From Sulfuricella sp. (GTDB lineage: Bacteria; Pseudomonadota; Gammaproteobacteria; Burkholderiales; Sulfuricellaceae): a DNA stretch of 51,385 nt. The notes beneath the pieces were generated by a model. That model had not been told where the DNA came from. It saw only the letters and a list, made by a program, of their open reading frames with translations, and ran no database searches. The translations under genes were made by a program, and so were the position numbers. Positions 29,340 through 38,284 of the stretch are shown here, piece after piece. How positions within the stretch are numbered: position 1 is the first letter of the stretch; the number at the start of each line of letters is the position of its first letter. The stretch lies in contig JAIOJM010000177.1 of assembly GCA_019911785.1 (NCBI GenBank), positions 1-51,385 of the forward strand, in the 5' to 3' direction.

Positions 29340-29843
29340 ATGATTAAACAAATACAAGCACACAAATGGTCTGAAACTTTTCTAGAGCTTATGGGCAGAA
29401 AGGACAAGAACCTTAATATGGAAGAGTATGAGATTTGTGTGAATGAATGGAAAGGTGCTCACGAGAGCAAAATGGTACGATACTACATTTACACAATTAT
29501 CCTTTTTTGTGGCGGTTTATGGGCAGTCTATGAGCAAACATGGTTTATGGCAGTTCTACTGTTGGCACTAGCAGCTAATTACAACCGTCAATCATCTCAT
29601 CACATATTAATGTCTGAAATACTTGATGCACAAAACTTGCTTGCTAAACTTATTAATATGCCTTCTGAACAGCGCTCCGAACAAGAAAAAAGAGAAGGTA
29701 TTGAACAAGAGGTTAGCGCATTCGCAGAAACCCACCCGCATTTTGATGAATTATCTGACACTATTGCTTCATTAATTAGTGAGGGCATGAGTCTCGAAAA
29801 TGCCTATTTCAAAGCCTTAAATGAGAAGCAGAAAAACACATAA
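29340..29843 (+). CDS. Two-TM protein (cassette 3)
   Basis: 167 residues. A soluble N-terminal 36 residues are followed by two hydrophobic segments (about 37-55 and 58-73, YYIYTIILFCGGLWAVY and TWFMAVLLLALAAN) and a C-terminal cytoplasmic helical region. AAAGGA lies 7 bp before the ATG at 29340; the in-frame ATG at 29334 is too close to it. No family recognised. Strongly A+T-rich codon use and a TAACAA stop/att junction match the two upstream cassette genes. Confidence 0.6.
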   Translation: MIKQIQAHKWSETFLELMGRKDKNLNMEEYEICVNEWKGAHESKMVRYYIYTIILFCGGLWAVYEQTWFMAVLLLALAANYNRQSSHHILMSEILDAQNLLAKLINMPSEQRSEQEKREGIEQEVSAFAETHPHFDELSDTIASLISEGMSLENAYFKALNEKQKNT

Positions 29844-29908
29844 CAAGGCAATTCAGCAAGGACGCGGCAAAAAGCGCAGCTCCTCTTAATTGCAACGTTG
29901 ACGCTTTA
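29840..29908 (+). repeat. attC-like recombination site 3
   Basis: Starts ATAACAAGGCAATTCAGCAAGG at the stop codon and ends TTAATTGCAACGTTGAC. GGCAATT pairs with AATTGC and the outer CAAGG/CGTTG also match in part. The core CGTTGAC fits GTTRRRY in 6 of 7 positions. Confidence 0.5.
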
Positions 29909-30111
29909 GAAAATCCCAACAATCTCTTGTCTGGGTGACCGCTGTTCGCCATATTCCTGCCGGTTATTTTAGGGGGCTCACTGGTCGCTAGTGGCACGAA
30001 TCTGACCTATGGGAACAGCAAAATAACAAACGTGTTAAAATTGACGCTTGTTAGCGGGTGTTGGCGAGTGAGGACGGGCCAATAACGTTATAAATCAATG
30101 CGTTGACGCAC

Positions 30112-30202
30112 CTTTTAATCCGTTGGTCGCCAGTTCGAATCTGGCACGGCCTACCAGAAAATTCAAAGGGCTAGTCAGAAATGACTAGCCCTTTTCATTT
30201 TT
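30112..30202. repeat. attR: duplicated tRNA-Lys 3' end plus original terminator
   Basis: Direct repeat of 24057-24147. The portion right of the crossover, with the terminator GGGCTAGTCA/TGACTAGCCC at 30168-30195, should be the ancestral downstream region of tRNA-Lys. The 200 bp before it (29909-30111) hold no gene that I can support. Confidence 0.93.
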
Positions 30203-30248
30203 AGAGCGCCCTGCGCTCTCATCTTCTTTCAAAACCGGGTAATTCGCC

Positions 30249-30635
30249 ATGAAATGGGTCGTCAAGATTTTCTTCCGCAGCCTGAGATTCGTCATCGGCC
30301 CTTTCATTCTGTTTTGGGAGATCGTGACCACACCGAAGGGCATTGTTCGCCAACCCGAAGAGCAACGCCAGGTCGATCTGCAATGCCAGGGACTGATCCT
30401 CTATCAATTCAGGACCTGCCCATTTTGTATCAAAGTCCGGAGAGAGATCCGGCGCCTGTCGCTTAACATCGAACTACGTGATGCGCAAAAAGATCAACAG
30501 AATCGCGCAGCGCTATTGCAGGGCGGCGGCCAGATCAAGGTGCCCTGCCTGAAAATCACGGATGAACAGGGCAATGACCAGTGGATGTACGAATCTTCCG
30601 AGATCATCCAATATCTGCATGAGCGCTTTGCCTAG
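30249..30635 (+). CDS. Membrane-anchored glutaredoxin-like protein
   Basis: 128 residues. The N-terminal 28 residues include one hydrophobic helix (FVIGPFILFWEIV). The remainder is a glutaredoxin/GST-N domain with the redox motif CPFC at about 58-61, the cis-proline region KVPCLKI, and the end ESSEIIQYLHERF. Probably a cytoplasm-facing thiol reductase tied to the inner membrane. It was originally the gene after tRNA-Lys. It ends 7 bp before the convergent stop of the regulator gene. Confidence 0.85.
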   Translation: MKWVVKIFFRSLRFVIGPFILFWEIVTTPKGIVRQPEEQRQVDLQCQGLILYQFRTCPFCIKVRREIRRLSLNIELRDAQKDQQNRAALLQGGGQIKVPCLKITDEQGNDQWMYESSEIIQYLHERFA

Positions 30636-30642
30636 GAGGCTA

Positions 30643-32814
30643 TTAACCAGCTTTGTGCTGAAACTTTGATGCAGCTTGGCCCGAATAAAATGCGGGTGGC
30701 GCCAACGGGCCGTTTCTCATCAGCAGCCCGGTCATTTCATTGCCGGGCAGTGGTTTGCTGAACAGGAATCCCTGCGCTTCGTTGCAATTGAGAGCGTGCA
30801 GAAATTTGAGCTGATCGGGTTTCTCCACACCTTCCGCGATCAGATTCATCTTGAGCCCCTGCGCCATTGCGCAAATCGCGGTCACGATCGAAACATTATT
30901 CGGGTCGCCGGGGAGTCCCCGCACAAAAGACTGGTCGATCTTGATGGTGTTGATAGGGAATTTCTGCAGGTAGCTCAAGGACGAATAACCGGTGCCGAAG
31001 TCATCCAGCGCGATCTTTATTCCCATGCTCGCCAGCATTTTAAGTTTTGCAATAATATGTTCGCCATCGTTCAGCAACGTGCTCTCAGTGACCTCCAGCT
31101 CAAGCATCGAACCGTCCAGATGGTATTCCTGCAATAGCTGCGAGATGCCATCGCAGAATCCGTCCTGTTCAATCTGCCGGGAGGAGATATTCACGGCCAT
31201 TCGCAGCGGCGGCAGACCGGCATTTTTCCACAGCATGATCTGTTTGCAGGCGGACTTCAGTACAAATTCCCCGATGGAGAGAATCAGGCCGGTCTCTTCC
31301 GCCAGCGGGATGAATTCCAGCGGCGACAGGCTGCCATGGAGAGGCGATGACCATCTCACCAAGGCCTCCATGCCGGAAATCCTGCCTGTGCTGACCCTGA
31401 TCTGGGGCTGATAAAAAACCTGAAACTCCTGCCTCTCGATCGCCTTCCGCATCTGCATTTCAATCGAGAGCTTCTCGGCAAACGACGCATTCATGCTGCC
31501 GGAGTAGAGCTGGCAACGGTTCCTGCCTTTTGCCTTGCTGTCATACATGGCGATGTCAGCGTTCTTGATGAGGGCGTCTATGGATTCCCCGTCCGCAGGG
31601 TAAAGCGCGATCCCGATACTGATGGATACGTAGAGCTCGTGCCCATCGATCTGGAATGGGGCGTCAAACGACTTGATCATTTTCTCCGCCGTTCGCATGG
31701 CATCTTCCCGATCGTCGATCTGGGGAAGAAGCAGCGTAAACTCGTCCCCACCCTGACGGGCCAGCGTATCCCCCTCGCGCAAACAACCCTTGAGCCGCAA
31801 TGCCACTTTCTTCAGCAGGCTGTCGCCGATTACATGGCCCAGCGTGTCGTTGACCACCTTGAAGCGGTCCATATCCAGGAACATCACGGCCAGCATTTTC
31901 TGGTGACGTTTGGCCTGGGCAATCGCCAGATCCAGGTGGTCCTTGAACAATATCCGGTTGGCAAGCCCGGTGAGCAGATCATGATAAGCCTGGTAGCTGA
32001 TAATCTGTTCAGCCTTCTTTCTTTCGGTGACATCCTTCGCCACACCATAGGTGCCCACATGCCTTGCGGGCTGATCTGTCCTGCTTTCCTCGTACATTCC
32101 GAAAGAGCTGAACTCCAGGGTAAGCAGTTTCGACTCGATGTTGTGGCGGACCCTGAGCTCCAGATTGCGGGAGGCACGATCGCCAACCCTCTTTTCGTTC
32201 AGGATGTAACGGGCAGACTCCAGATCTTCGAGATAGATGAGAGCGGAATAATGCTGACCGATCAGGCTCTCCTTGCGATAGCCCAGCAACGGTTCCACGC
32301 GGTCGTTGAGGAAGGTGAAGCGGCCATTGGCATCCAGCGTATAGATGATGTCCGGTGAGCTGTTCACCATGTAACGGTGCCAGCGTTCCGACTCGCCCAG
32401 CTGGAGGTTCATGGCTTTGTTTTCTTTTTCCAGACGGCGCTTGACGAGGGCATTCTCGATCTTCAGAAGCAGCTCATCCGGCTCATAGGGCTTTCTCAGG
32501 AAGTCGTAGGCCCCGCGGCGCAGGACGCTAATGGCGGAGTCTATGGAAACATCGCCACTGACGATGATGACGCAAGTATCGAGCCGCTGCTCGATAATGG
32601 AATCCATGACCTGATGTCCGTCCACATCCGCCATGAAAAGATCCAGCAGAACGAGATCGAATTGCTGGCTCTGGAGAAGCTCGATGGCCGCGCGCCCGCC
32701 ATCCGCGGTGACGACCGAAAAACCATGAAGACCCAGCAGGGAGCCCAGGCTGTTGCGCAGATGCAGCTCATCATCTACAACCAATATCAATGGTTGCTCG
32801 ACCAATGCACTCAT
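30643..32814 (-). CDS. Response regulator with PAS, GGDEF and EAL domains
   Basis: 723 residues: REC (phospho-acceptor D58 in LVLLDLF), PAS (about 145-265), GGDEF (about 285-445) and EAL (about 455-710). GGDEF is intact with an upstream inhibitory RxxD (REGD, five residues before). The EAL residues are intact: MEALVRW, NISSRQ, ELEVTES, DDFGTGYSSL, KIDQSFV, AEGVE. It can therefore in principle make and break c-di-GMP. The frame opens at 32838, but GGGAG precedes the ATG at 32814 (MSALVEQPLILVVDDE). It directly follows the HDOD kinase gene and is probably its partner. Confidence 0.92.
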   Translation of the reverse strand: MSALVEQPLILVVDDELHLRNSLGSLLGLHGFSVVTADGGRAAIELLQSQQFDLVLLDLFMADVDGHQVMDSIIEQRLDTCVIIVSGDVSIDSAISVLRRGAYDFLRKPYEPDELLLKIENALVKRRLEKENKAMNLQLGESERWHRYMVNSSPDIIYTLDANGRFTFLNDRVEPLLGYRKESLIGQHYSALIYLEDLESARYILNEKRVGDRASRNLELRVRHNIESKLLTLEFSSFGMYEESRTDQPARHVGTYGVAKDVTERKKAEQIISYQAYHDLLTGLANRILFKDHLDLAIAQAKRHQKMLAVMFLDMDRFKVVNDTLGHVIGDSLLKKVALRLKGCLREGDTLARQGGDEFTLLLPQIDDREDAMRTAEKMIKSFDAPFQIDGHELYVSISIGIALYPADGESIDALIKNADIAMYDSKAKGRNRCQLYSGSMNASFAEKLSIEMQMRKAIERQEFQVFYQPQIRVSTGRISGMEALVRWSSPLHGSLSPLEFIPLAEETGLILSIGEFVLKSACKQIMLWKNAGLPPLRMAVNISSRQIEQDGFCDGISQLLQEYHLDGSMLELEVTESTLLNDGEHIIAKLKMLASMGIKIALDDFGTGYSSLSYLQKFPINTIKIDQSFVRGLPGDPNNVSIVTAICAMAQGLKMNLIAEGVEKPDQLKFLHALNCNEAQGFLFSKPLPGNEMTGLLMRNGPLAPPAFYSGQAASKFQHKAG

Positions 32815-32897
32815 AGTTGATACTCCCTCATTTTGCACCCTCGCCAGCGCCAGATCCCGGATCTACTGAAATACGGCGCGAACCGAAAGGCGATGAA

Positions 32898-35057
32898 TCA
32901 CCGATCCATCAGCACCACTGTTGCCGTTACGGGCAAAAGTATCTGAAAAGCGGTACCCGATATTTCATTGCTCTGGCAGAAAATCCTGCCTTTCAATTCG
33001 TCGACCAGGTTTTTCACGATCGAGAGACCCAGGCCGGCGTGTCCTTTCCCCTTGGTGCTGATGACCGGCTTGAACAGATTCGCCATGATGTGTCCGGGGA
33101 TTCCGGGGCCGTTGTCCACGAACGAAATCTCGATGTATTCGTTGCCGTCGCGGATGATTTTCCCACGCGTGGAGATCAGCAGCAGACCCCCTTCCTGCAT
33201 GGCCTCCGCCGCATTCTTCATCAGGTTGGTCAGCACCTGCTTCAGCTTGTCCCTGTCGGCTGCGATGTTGGGCAGCGACGGGTCAAGCTGGGTTTGCACG
33301 GCGATCTGATGTGGCGCAAACAGGGATTCAAGAAAGACCTTGCACAGGTCCTGAATCACGCTGTTGACGTTCAACTCCTCCAGCGGGTTGGCCGAGGCTT
33401 CGGCCGCCTCGGATGCCTGCCGGATGATCCTGGCGACGCGATCTATTTCTTCCCTGATGATCGCCAGGTCTCCTTGAGCCGGGTCTTCCTGCGGCAGCTT
33501 CACACCCAACAGCTTGATGTAGTTTTTTATGATGCTGAGCGGATTGTTGGCTTCGTGCACCATCTGACTGGCCCTGGCTCGCGAGGCGGCCATCGCCTCG
33601 AACTCGATGCGCTGCACCTGCTCGTTGGCCGTATGCCATGCGGCCAGGGTCTGAGCGGCCTGCTGGGCGAACATCGAAATCAGCTTGCGCTGCTTCTCCA
33701 CCTGCGGCAACTGAACCTTGGCAAGCCCGAACAGCATGGCGCCGACAACCGTATCCTGGGCAATCAGGGGCTGACAGTAAAACCCTTCTGCCTGCATCAG
33801 CCGGGCAATCTGGTCGTCCAGCACGGTCACGGCCCCATTTTCCCCGGGAGCGAATGAACTGCCGGCTGACCGAGCGAGTAGCACATCGGTGACGATGCTG
33901 TTTCCCTTCTTCGAAGGGATAGCCATTTCATTGACCCGCTCCTGCTGCCAGGCCAGGCTCTTTCCATGAAGGGTGCCCGACTCCCGCTCGCGGAGGAAAA
34001 AAATGACATTTTTCAAGCCGAACAGGATATGCAGCGAGCGCTGAATGGCCAACAGGATGCCATCCAGTGAGGGTGGAGCGGCGGTAACGCCCAGCGCAAT
34101 ACCGTCAACCAGGGCAATGTCCCGCACCTCCAGGGCAAGCTGCATTCTTTTCTGGCGGAACTTGTCCCGATCCGGCTTTTCGGGCGTGGCGCCTTCTTCC
34201 GCAGCGCCTGTGCCCGCGTCGATCTCGATCTCAAGAGACTGTGCAATCTCGGTGACCAGCTCCCTGGCCATGGCCATCATCCGCCGGGAGTCTTCCCGTG
34301 TGATCCCCAACAATGCAGACCCGTCCGCCAGCCTCTTCTCGTCATCGGGATTGGCCAGGCTCAGGCTGCTGGCCGCATGCGCAATCCTGATCAACGGGTG
34401 TGCATCGGCGACCCTTGCCGCCGACTCGTGGTGATAGAGCACCGCGTCCGCCATGAAGGAATTCAGGTGCCAGCTGCCTGCCAGCCATGATCCCACTTCG
34501 CAGTGATTGCTTCCGATTTCTTCCGTTTCCCGCTGCATGAGCTGGAGATCATCAACGGCATCCGCCGAGAGTGCGGCATACTGCTTGGGAAAGTTGCTCC
34601 ACAACACCAGCTGGCCCACGTCGAGCAGAAGTCCGGTGAGATACGCCTCCTCCGGATGGGGATAGGCGGTTTCCTGGGCGATGAGTTTGGCCAGGGTGGC
34701 GGAAGTCAGTGACCGGCGCCAAAAGGACTTCAGGTCGAATTCCGGACTGCTGCTGATATTGCTGAAGACCTGATAAACCGAAGAGCTGATGGCAATAGTC
34801 CTGACCATATCCAGGCCAAGCATGACCAGCTTTTGTTCGAATGTCGTTATATTGTTTGGTTTGCCGAACGGGGCGGAGCTGCTCGCGCCAATGACCTTGG
34901 AACTGAGCGCGGTATCCTTGTTGATGATTTCCGCAATTTCCCCAAGCGATGCCTCGTTGCGATTGCACGCATCCAGCACCCGCAATAGCACGTGCGGCAA
35001 GGAAGGGAGATTCGAAGTCTCCAGGCTCTGGATCAATTGTGGGTCGACAGGTGCCAT
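32898..35057 (-). CDS. HDOD-GAF sensor histidine kinase
   Basis: 719 residues: HDOD domain (about 15-215, SLPHVLLRVLDACNR), linker, GAF-like domain (about 310-475), HisKA (His in MVHEANNPLSIIKNY, near 495) and HATPase_c (NAAEAM, DNGPGIPG, GLGLSIVKNLV). No membrane span, so it senses cytoplasmic signals. HDOD-kinase plus REC-GGDEF-EAL pairs are usual phospho-relays to c-di-GMP. Spacing to the regulator is 83 bp. No clear ribosome site is visible before the ATG at 35057. Confidence 0.9.
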   Translation of the reverse strand: MAPVDPQLIQSLETSNLPSLPHVLLRVLDACNRNEASLGEIAEIINKDTALSSKVIGASSSAPFGKPNNITTFEQKLVMLGLDMVRTIAISSSVYQVFSNISSSPEFDLKSFWRRSLTSATLAKLIAQETAYPHPEEAYLTGLLLDVGQLVLWSNFPKQYAALSADAVDDLQLMQRETEEIGSNHCEVGSWLAGSWHLNSFMADAVLYHHESAARVADAHPLIRIAHAASSLSLANPDDEKRLADGSALLGITREDSRRMMAMARELVTEIAQSLEIEIDAGTGAAEEGATPEKPDRDKFRQKRMQLALEVRDIALVDGIALGVTAAPPSLDGILLAIQRSLHILFGLKNVIFFLRERESGTLHGKSLAWQQERVNEMAIPSKKGNSIVTDVLLARSAGSSFAPGENGAVTVLDDQIARLMQAEGFYCQPLIAQDTVVGAMLFGLAKVQLPQVEKQRKLISMFAQQAAQTLAAWHTANEQVQRIEFEAMAASRARASQMVHEANNPLSIIKNYIKLLGVKLPQEDPAQGDLAIIREEIDRVARIIRQASEAAEASANPLEELNVNSVIQDLCKVFLESLFAPHQIAVQTQLDPSLPNIAADRDKLKQVLTNLMKNAAEAMQEGGLLLISTRGKIIRDGNEYIEISFVDNGPGIPGHIMANLFKPVISTKGKGHAGLGLSIVKNLVDELKGRIFCQSNEISGTAFQILLPVTATVVLMDR

Positions 35058-35157
35058 ATGTATTATTTATAAACAATACACTAAGAAGTTTAGCTAAGTT
35101 TATACTACATGTCTTTAACCTAGCACCATAACTTTGTTGTATATTTTAAAAATATAT

Positions 35158-35345
35158 CGGATGCCATCTGCCTGGGGGCAAAAATCCTGGCGATCGTTGA
35201 CGCCTTCGAGTCCGCGATGCTGAAGCATTCTCACCGCGGCCATGGGCGTTCGATGCTGCGCGCCATCGCGGAAGTCAATGCCCGCAACAAGCAGTTCGCG
35301 GCAGAGTGGGATCCCCTTCAATTCAGTGATCCGATTCTGCGATGC
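35158..35345 (+). pseudogene. Remnant of an HD-GYP/HD-domain C-terminus
   Basis: Reads in frame LGAKILAIVDAFESAM, then HRGHGRSMLRAIAEVNAR, then FAAEWDP, which is like the end of HD-GYP phosphodiesterases (…RILAVADTFDA…). There is no start or upstream catalytic HD residues. The frame runs into the antisense 3' end of hypX, so it is a fragment. It fills the 260-bp gap between the HDOD kinase and hypX. Confidence 0.45.
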
Positions 35346-36994
35346 AGCGCCAGATGGCGCGGTGTGCGCGAATGCGGCACTTTGTGGACGAAATTGTAGC
35401 GCGCGACATGGTAGCTGGGGTCGAAGCCGTAGAAATTGCGCTTCATCTGCGCCAATTCCTCGGCGCGGTAGGCCGCCAGCGGCTTTCCCGCCTCGTCGCG
35501 GCGGCGCTCTGCCCGCTTTTCGGCGAGCAGGGCCGGCGCATCTGCGGCGAGGCTTTCCGCCAGCGCCTCCACGCCGCACCGGAATGACGCCGCATCGCCG
35601 CCGAAACAGTCGTCGATCAGACCGAGCTCCTTCGCCTGCCTCGCCCCCACGGGCAGGCGGTTCCCGGTGATTTCGCCGGCCCGCTCCTCGCCCACCCGGC
35701 GCGGCAGCAGGTAAGTCCAGTATTCCGAGCCGTACAGGTTGCCCATCGCCTTGTAGTGCGGGTTGAGCACCACGCCTTCGCGCGCCACCACCCTGTCCGC
35801 CGCCAGCGCAAGGAACACCCCGCCCGCACCGGCGTTGCCCTGCAAGGCGGAAACAATCAGATGGCTGTCGGTAGCCAGGATGGCGCGCGCCAGGTCGTTC
35901 ATGGCGTTGATGTTGCGCCAGGATTCGTCGGCGGGGCTGTCGGCCGCCTCGATCAGGTTAAGGTCAAGGCCGTTCGACCAGAAGTCCGCCCCGCCCGCCA
36001 GCACGATCACTTTCGTGTCGCGCCGGATCGCCCCCTGATAAGCCTGAAGCAGACGCCCGCACTGCGCCGTGCCCATCGCGCCGTTGTAGAGCTCGAAATG
36101 CAGGTAGCCGACGCCGTTTTTTTCCTCGTAGCGGATGTCGCGCCAATCGCCCCCGGTTTCCGCCACGCCGGCCAGCCTCTCGCCCAGCACCTGCACCGCC
36201 GGCAGCTTGAATTCCGGCTCGCCTTCCTGTTTCTTTTTCAGGTGGCCGATCCACACTGCGCCGTCCGCCGTGGCGCGGCAGATCATGCCGTTGCAGCGGG
36301 CGATGACCTCCCCCGGCACGCCGCGCAGGCCATCTTCGGGATGCGCGTCATAGAGGTAACAGGCCATCCCCAGCACTTCGTCGAGCACGCCGGGAAAGCC
36401 GTCGGCGGACCTGATCTTGCGCAGCACGGTCGCGGTGTCGTCATTGCGCCAGTCGATGGCGCGGTCTTCCTGGCGCATTGCGGGCCGCCACTGTCCGCGC
36501 ACGTCGGGCCGCGCATCATCGAGCGGTTCGGGACTGCCGCCCGCCTCGAACTTTTCCACCGCCTCCAGCACCGCCACCGCCGCCGCTTCCGTCACCTCGT
36601 TGCGGTACAGGCTGCCCTTGCTCGCCGCGCGCATCGGAAAATTCGCGCTTGCCCAGATGTCGCCGGCATCCATCTCGGCGGCGGCCTGCAGCACCGTCAC
36701 GCCCCATTCCTGTTCACCGTTCAGGATCGCCCAATCCAGCGCCGACGGCCCGCGGTCGCCCCGGATGCCGGGATGGACGATCAGGCACACCTGCTTGCGC
36801 CAGATTTCCTCGGGAATGGCGCGCTTGAGAAAGGGCGCGACAATCAGGTCGGGGCGGTACATCGCCACTGCCTCCAGCGTAACGGCGTCGCTGATGTCGA
36901 ACTCGACCGAAACCTCGTGGCCACGCCCCGTCAGTTCGAGGTAGAGCCGCTGCGACAGGCTGTTGAAGGAATGGGTCAGAAACAGGATGCGCAT
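35318..36994 (-). CDS. hypX: HypX, CO-ligand maturation protein of [NiFe]-hydrogenase
   Basis: 558 residues in two domains. The N-terminal formyltransferase-like domain (1-270; VHPGIRGDRGPSALDWAIL near 90) is followed by a C-terminal enoyl-CoA-hydratase-like domain (about 285-540; ADFWSNGLDLNLIEAA, then GNAGAGGVFLALAAD). HypX makes the CO ligand from formyl-tetrahydrofolate via formyl-CoA, which supports hydrogenase activity in air. It is the last gene after hypE, separated by element C1. It implies that the genome has an O2-tolerant [NiFe]-hydrogenase, none of whose structural genes are in the window. Confidence 0.92.
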   Translation of the reverse strand: MRILFLTHSFNSLSQRLYLELTGRGHEVSVEFDISDAVTLEAVAMYRPDLIVAPFLKRAIPEEIWRKQVCLIVHPGIRGDRGPSALDWAILNGEQEWGVTVLQAAAEMDAGDIWASANFPMRAASKGSLYRNEVTEAAAVAVLEAVEKFEAGGSPEPLDDARPDVRGQWRPAMRQEDRAIDWRNDDTATVLRKIRSADGFPGVLDEVLGMACYLYDAHPEDGLRGVPGEVIARCNGMICRATADGAVWIGHLKKKQEGEPEFKLPAVQVLGERLAGVAETGGDWRDIRYEEKNGVGYLHFELYNGAMGTAQCGRLLQAYQGAIRRDTKVIVLAGGADFWSNGLDLNLIEAADSPADESWRNINAMNDLARAILATDSHLIVSALQGNAGAGGVFLALAADRVVAREGVVLNPHYKAMGNLYGSEYWTYLLPRRVGEERAGEITGNRLPVGARQAKELGLIDDCFGGDAASFRCGVEALAESLAADAPALLAEKRAERRRDEAGKPLAAYRAEELAQMKRNFYGFDPSYHVARYNFVHKVPHSRTPRHLALHRRIGSLN

Positions 36995-37033
36995 ATTTTC
37001 AAACTGAACAAATCGAAATTAATAACAAACAAC

Positions 37034-37138
37034 TTCACCGCAGAGGCGCGGAGGCGCAGAGAAAAGCAATTCCAAGAAAGTGCGGAAGAAGGGCTTTCTT
37101 TGCGGAACCTCTGCGTCTCAGCGCCTCTGCGGTGAAAG
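37034..37138. repeat. CGCAGAGG-armed palindromic element C1
   Basis: Left arm 37034-37063 (CACCGCAGAGGCGCGGAGGC…), right arm 37105-37138 (CCTCTGCG…GCCTCTGCGGTG), spacer about 40 bp. Lies between hypE and hypX. Confidence 0.78.
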
Positions 37139-37142
37139 ATTT

Positions 37143-38192
37143 TCAACATATCCGCGGCAACTGCTCCCCGGTCAGCCAGTCCACGATGCGCCGCCCGCCG
37201 AAAGCGGTTTCCATCTGGACGAAATGATGGTCATCTTCGATCACCTCGCCGATCAGCGCCGCCTCGCGGCCGAGCGGGTGCGCCCGCATTGCCGCCAGCA
37301 GCGCATCTGCGTCCGCGCTCGGGCAGATGGCGACCAGCTTGCCCTCGTTGGCGGAATACAGCGGATCGAGGCCGAGGAACTCGCACGCCGCGCGGACTTC
37401 GGCACGGATCGGCAGATCGGTTTCGCGCAGCATCATGCCGACACCCGACTGGCGGGCGATTTCGTTGAGCGTCGTGGCCAGCCCGCCGCGCGTCGGGTCG
37501 CGCAGCACATGGATGTCCGCCACCGCGCCGACCATCGCCGCGACCAAGCCGTGCAGCGCGGCGGTGTCGGACTGGATGGCAGTGCCGAAGCTGAGGTTCT
37601 CGCGCAAGCTGAGAATCGCTACACCGTGGTCGCCAACGGGGCCGTTGACTATGATCGCGTCGCCCGGCAGGGCGCGCTCGCCGGAGATATTCACCCCCGC
37701 CGGCACCACGCCGATGCCGGTGGTGGTGATGAACACGCCGTCGCCCTTGCCGCGCTCGACCACCTTGGTGTCGCCGGTGACGATCGCCACGCCGGCTTCC
37801 CTGGCGGCGCGCGCCATCGACTCGACGATGCGCGCCAGGTCGGCGAGCGGAAAGCCCTCTTCCAGGATGAAGGCCGCCGAGAGATGGAGCGGCACCGCGC
37901 CGGCCATGGCCACATCGTTGATCGTGCCGTGCACCGACAGGCAGCCGATGTCGCCGCCGGGAAAGAACAGCGGCGAAACGACGTGCGCATCGGTCGCCAT
38001 CACCATGCGCCCACCGGGTACATGAAAGCTCGCCTGGTCGTTCCGCTGGTTCAGGAATTCGTTATCGAAAGCGGCGAGGAACAGCTCTTCGACCAGTTGC
38101 GCCATCGCCCGCCCGCCGCTGCCATGGGTCATGTCGACGCGGCCGTGCTTCAGGTCGAGGGGCCGGATATAACCGGTTCTAACTTTAGTCAT
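37143..38192 (-). CDS. hypE: HypE, carbamoyl dehydratase of hydrogenase maturation
   Basis: 349 residues. HypE accepts the carbamoyl group from HypF on its C-terminal cysteine and dehydrates it to thiocyanate, the CN ligand source. The essential C-terminal motif PRIC is present, and the ATP-binding GSGGRAM is near residue 25. I chose the ATG at 38192 (MTKVRTGYIRPL); the frame is open to 38213. It is separated from hypD by element C2 and from hypX by C1, so hypDEX transcription runs through two palindromes. Confidence 0.95.
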   Translation of the reverse strand: MTKVRTGYIRPLDLKHGRVDMTHGSGGRAMAQLVEELFLAAFDNEFLNQRNDQASFHVPGGRMVMATDAHVVSPLFFPGGDIGCLSVHGTINDVAMAGAVPLHLSAAFILEEGFPLADLARIVESMARAAREAGVAIVTGDTKVVERGKGDGVFITTTGIGVVPAGVNISGERALPGDAIIVNGPVGDHGVAILSLRENLSFGTAIQSDTAALHGLVAAMVGAVADIHVLRDPTRGGLATTLNEIARQSGVGMMLRETDLPIRAEVRAACEFLGLDPLYSANEGKLVAICPSADADALLAAMRAHPLGREAALIGEVIEDDHHFVQMETAFGGRRIVDWLTGEQLPRIC

Positions 38193-38208
38193 GGTTACTC
38201 TCAACTTC

Positions 38209-38284
38209 TTCACCGCAGAGGCGCAGAGGCGCGGAGAAAACCTGGATTGGGAATTCTCTGCGCCTCTGCGTCTCTGCGGTTAAC
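38209..38284. repeat. CGCAGAGG-armed palindromic element C2
   Basis: Left arm 38210-38238 (CACCGCAGAGGCGCAGAGGCG), right arm 38255-38283 (CTCTGCGCCTCTGCGTCTC…GGTTAA), spacer about 17 bp. The TAA stop codon of hypD (38280-38282) is at the outer edge of the right arm. Confidence 0.8.

Larger units (their letters stand above)
24057..30156. mobile_element. tRNA-Lys-integrated element, about 6.1 kb
   Basis: Bounded by 45-bp perfect direct repeats (24057-24101 within tRNA-Lys and 30112-30156). The left half carries integrase, excisionase and a Rep_trans-type replication protein on the minus strand and an unknown gene. The right half is markedly A+T-rich and holds three plus-strand cassette-like genes. 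There are no capsid, portal or conjugation genes, so it is plasmid-like or satellite-like rather than a complete prophage. Confidence 0.92.

Noticed and set aside
30249..30407. Possible continuation of the mobile element into the glutaredoxin gene.
   Set aside because: It lies right of attR (ends 30202), and its composition resembles the chromosome, so I treat it as the original neighbour of tRNA-Lys.
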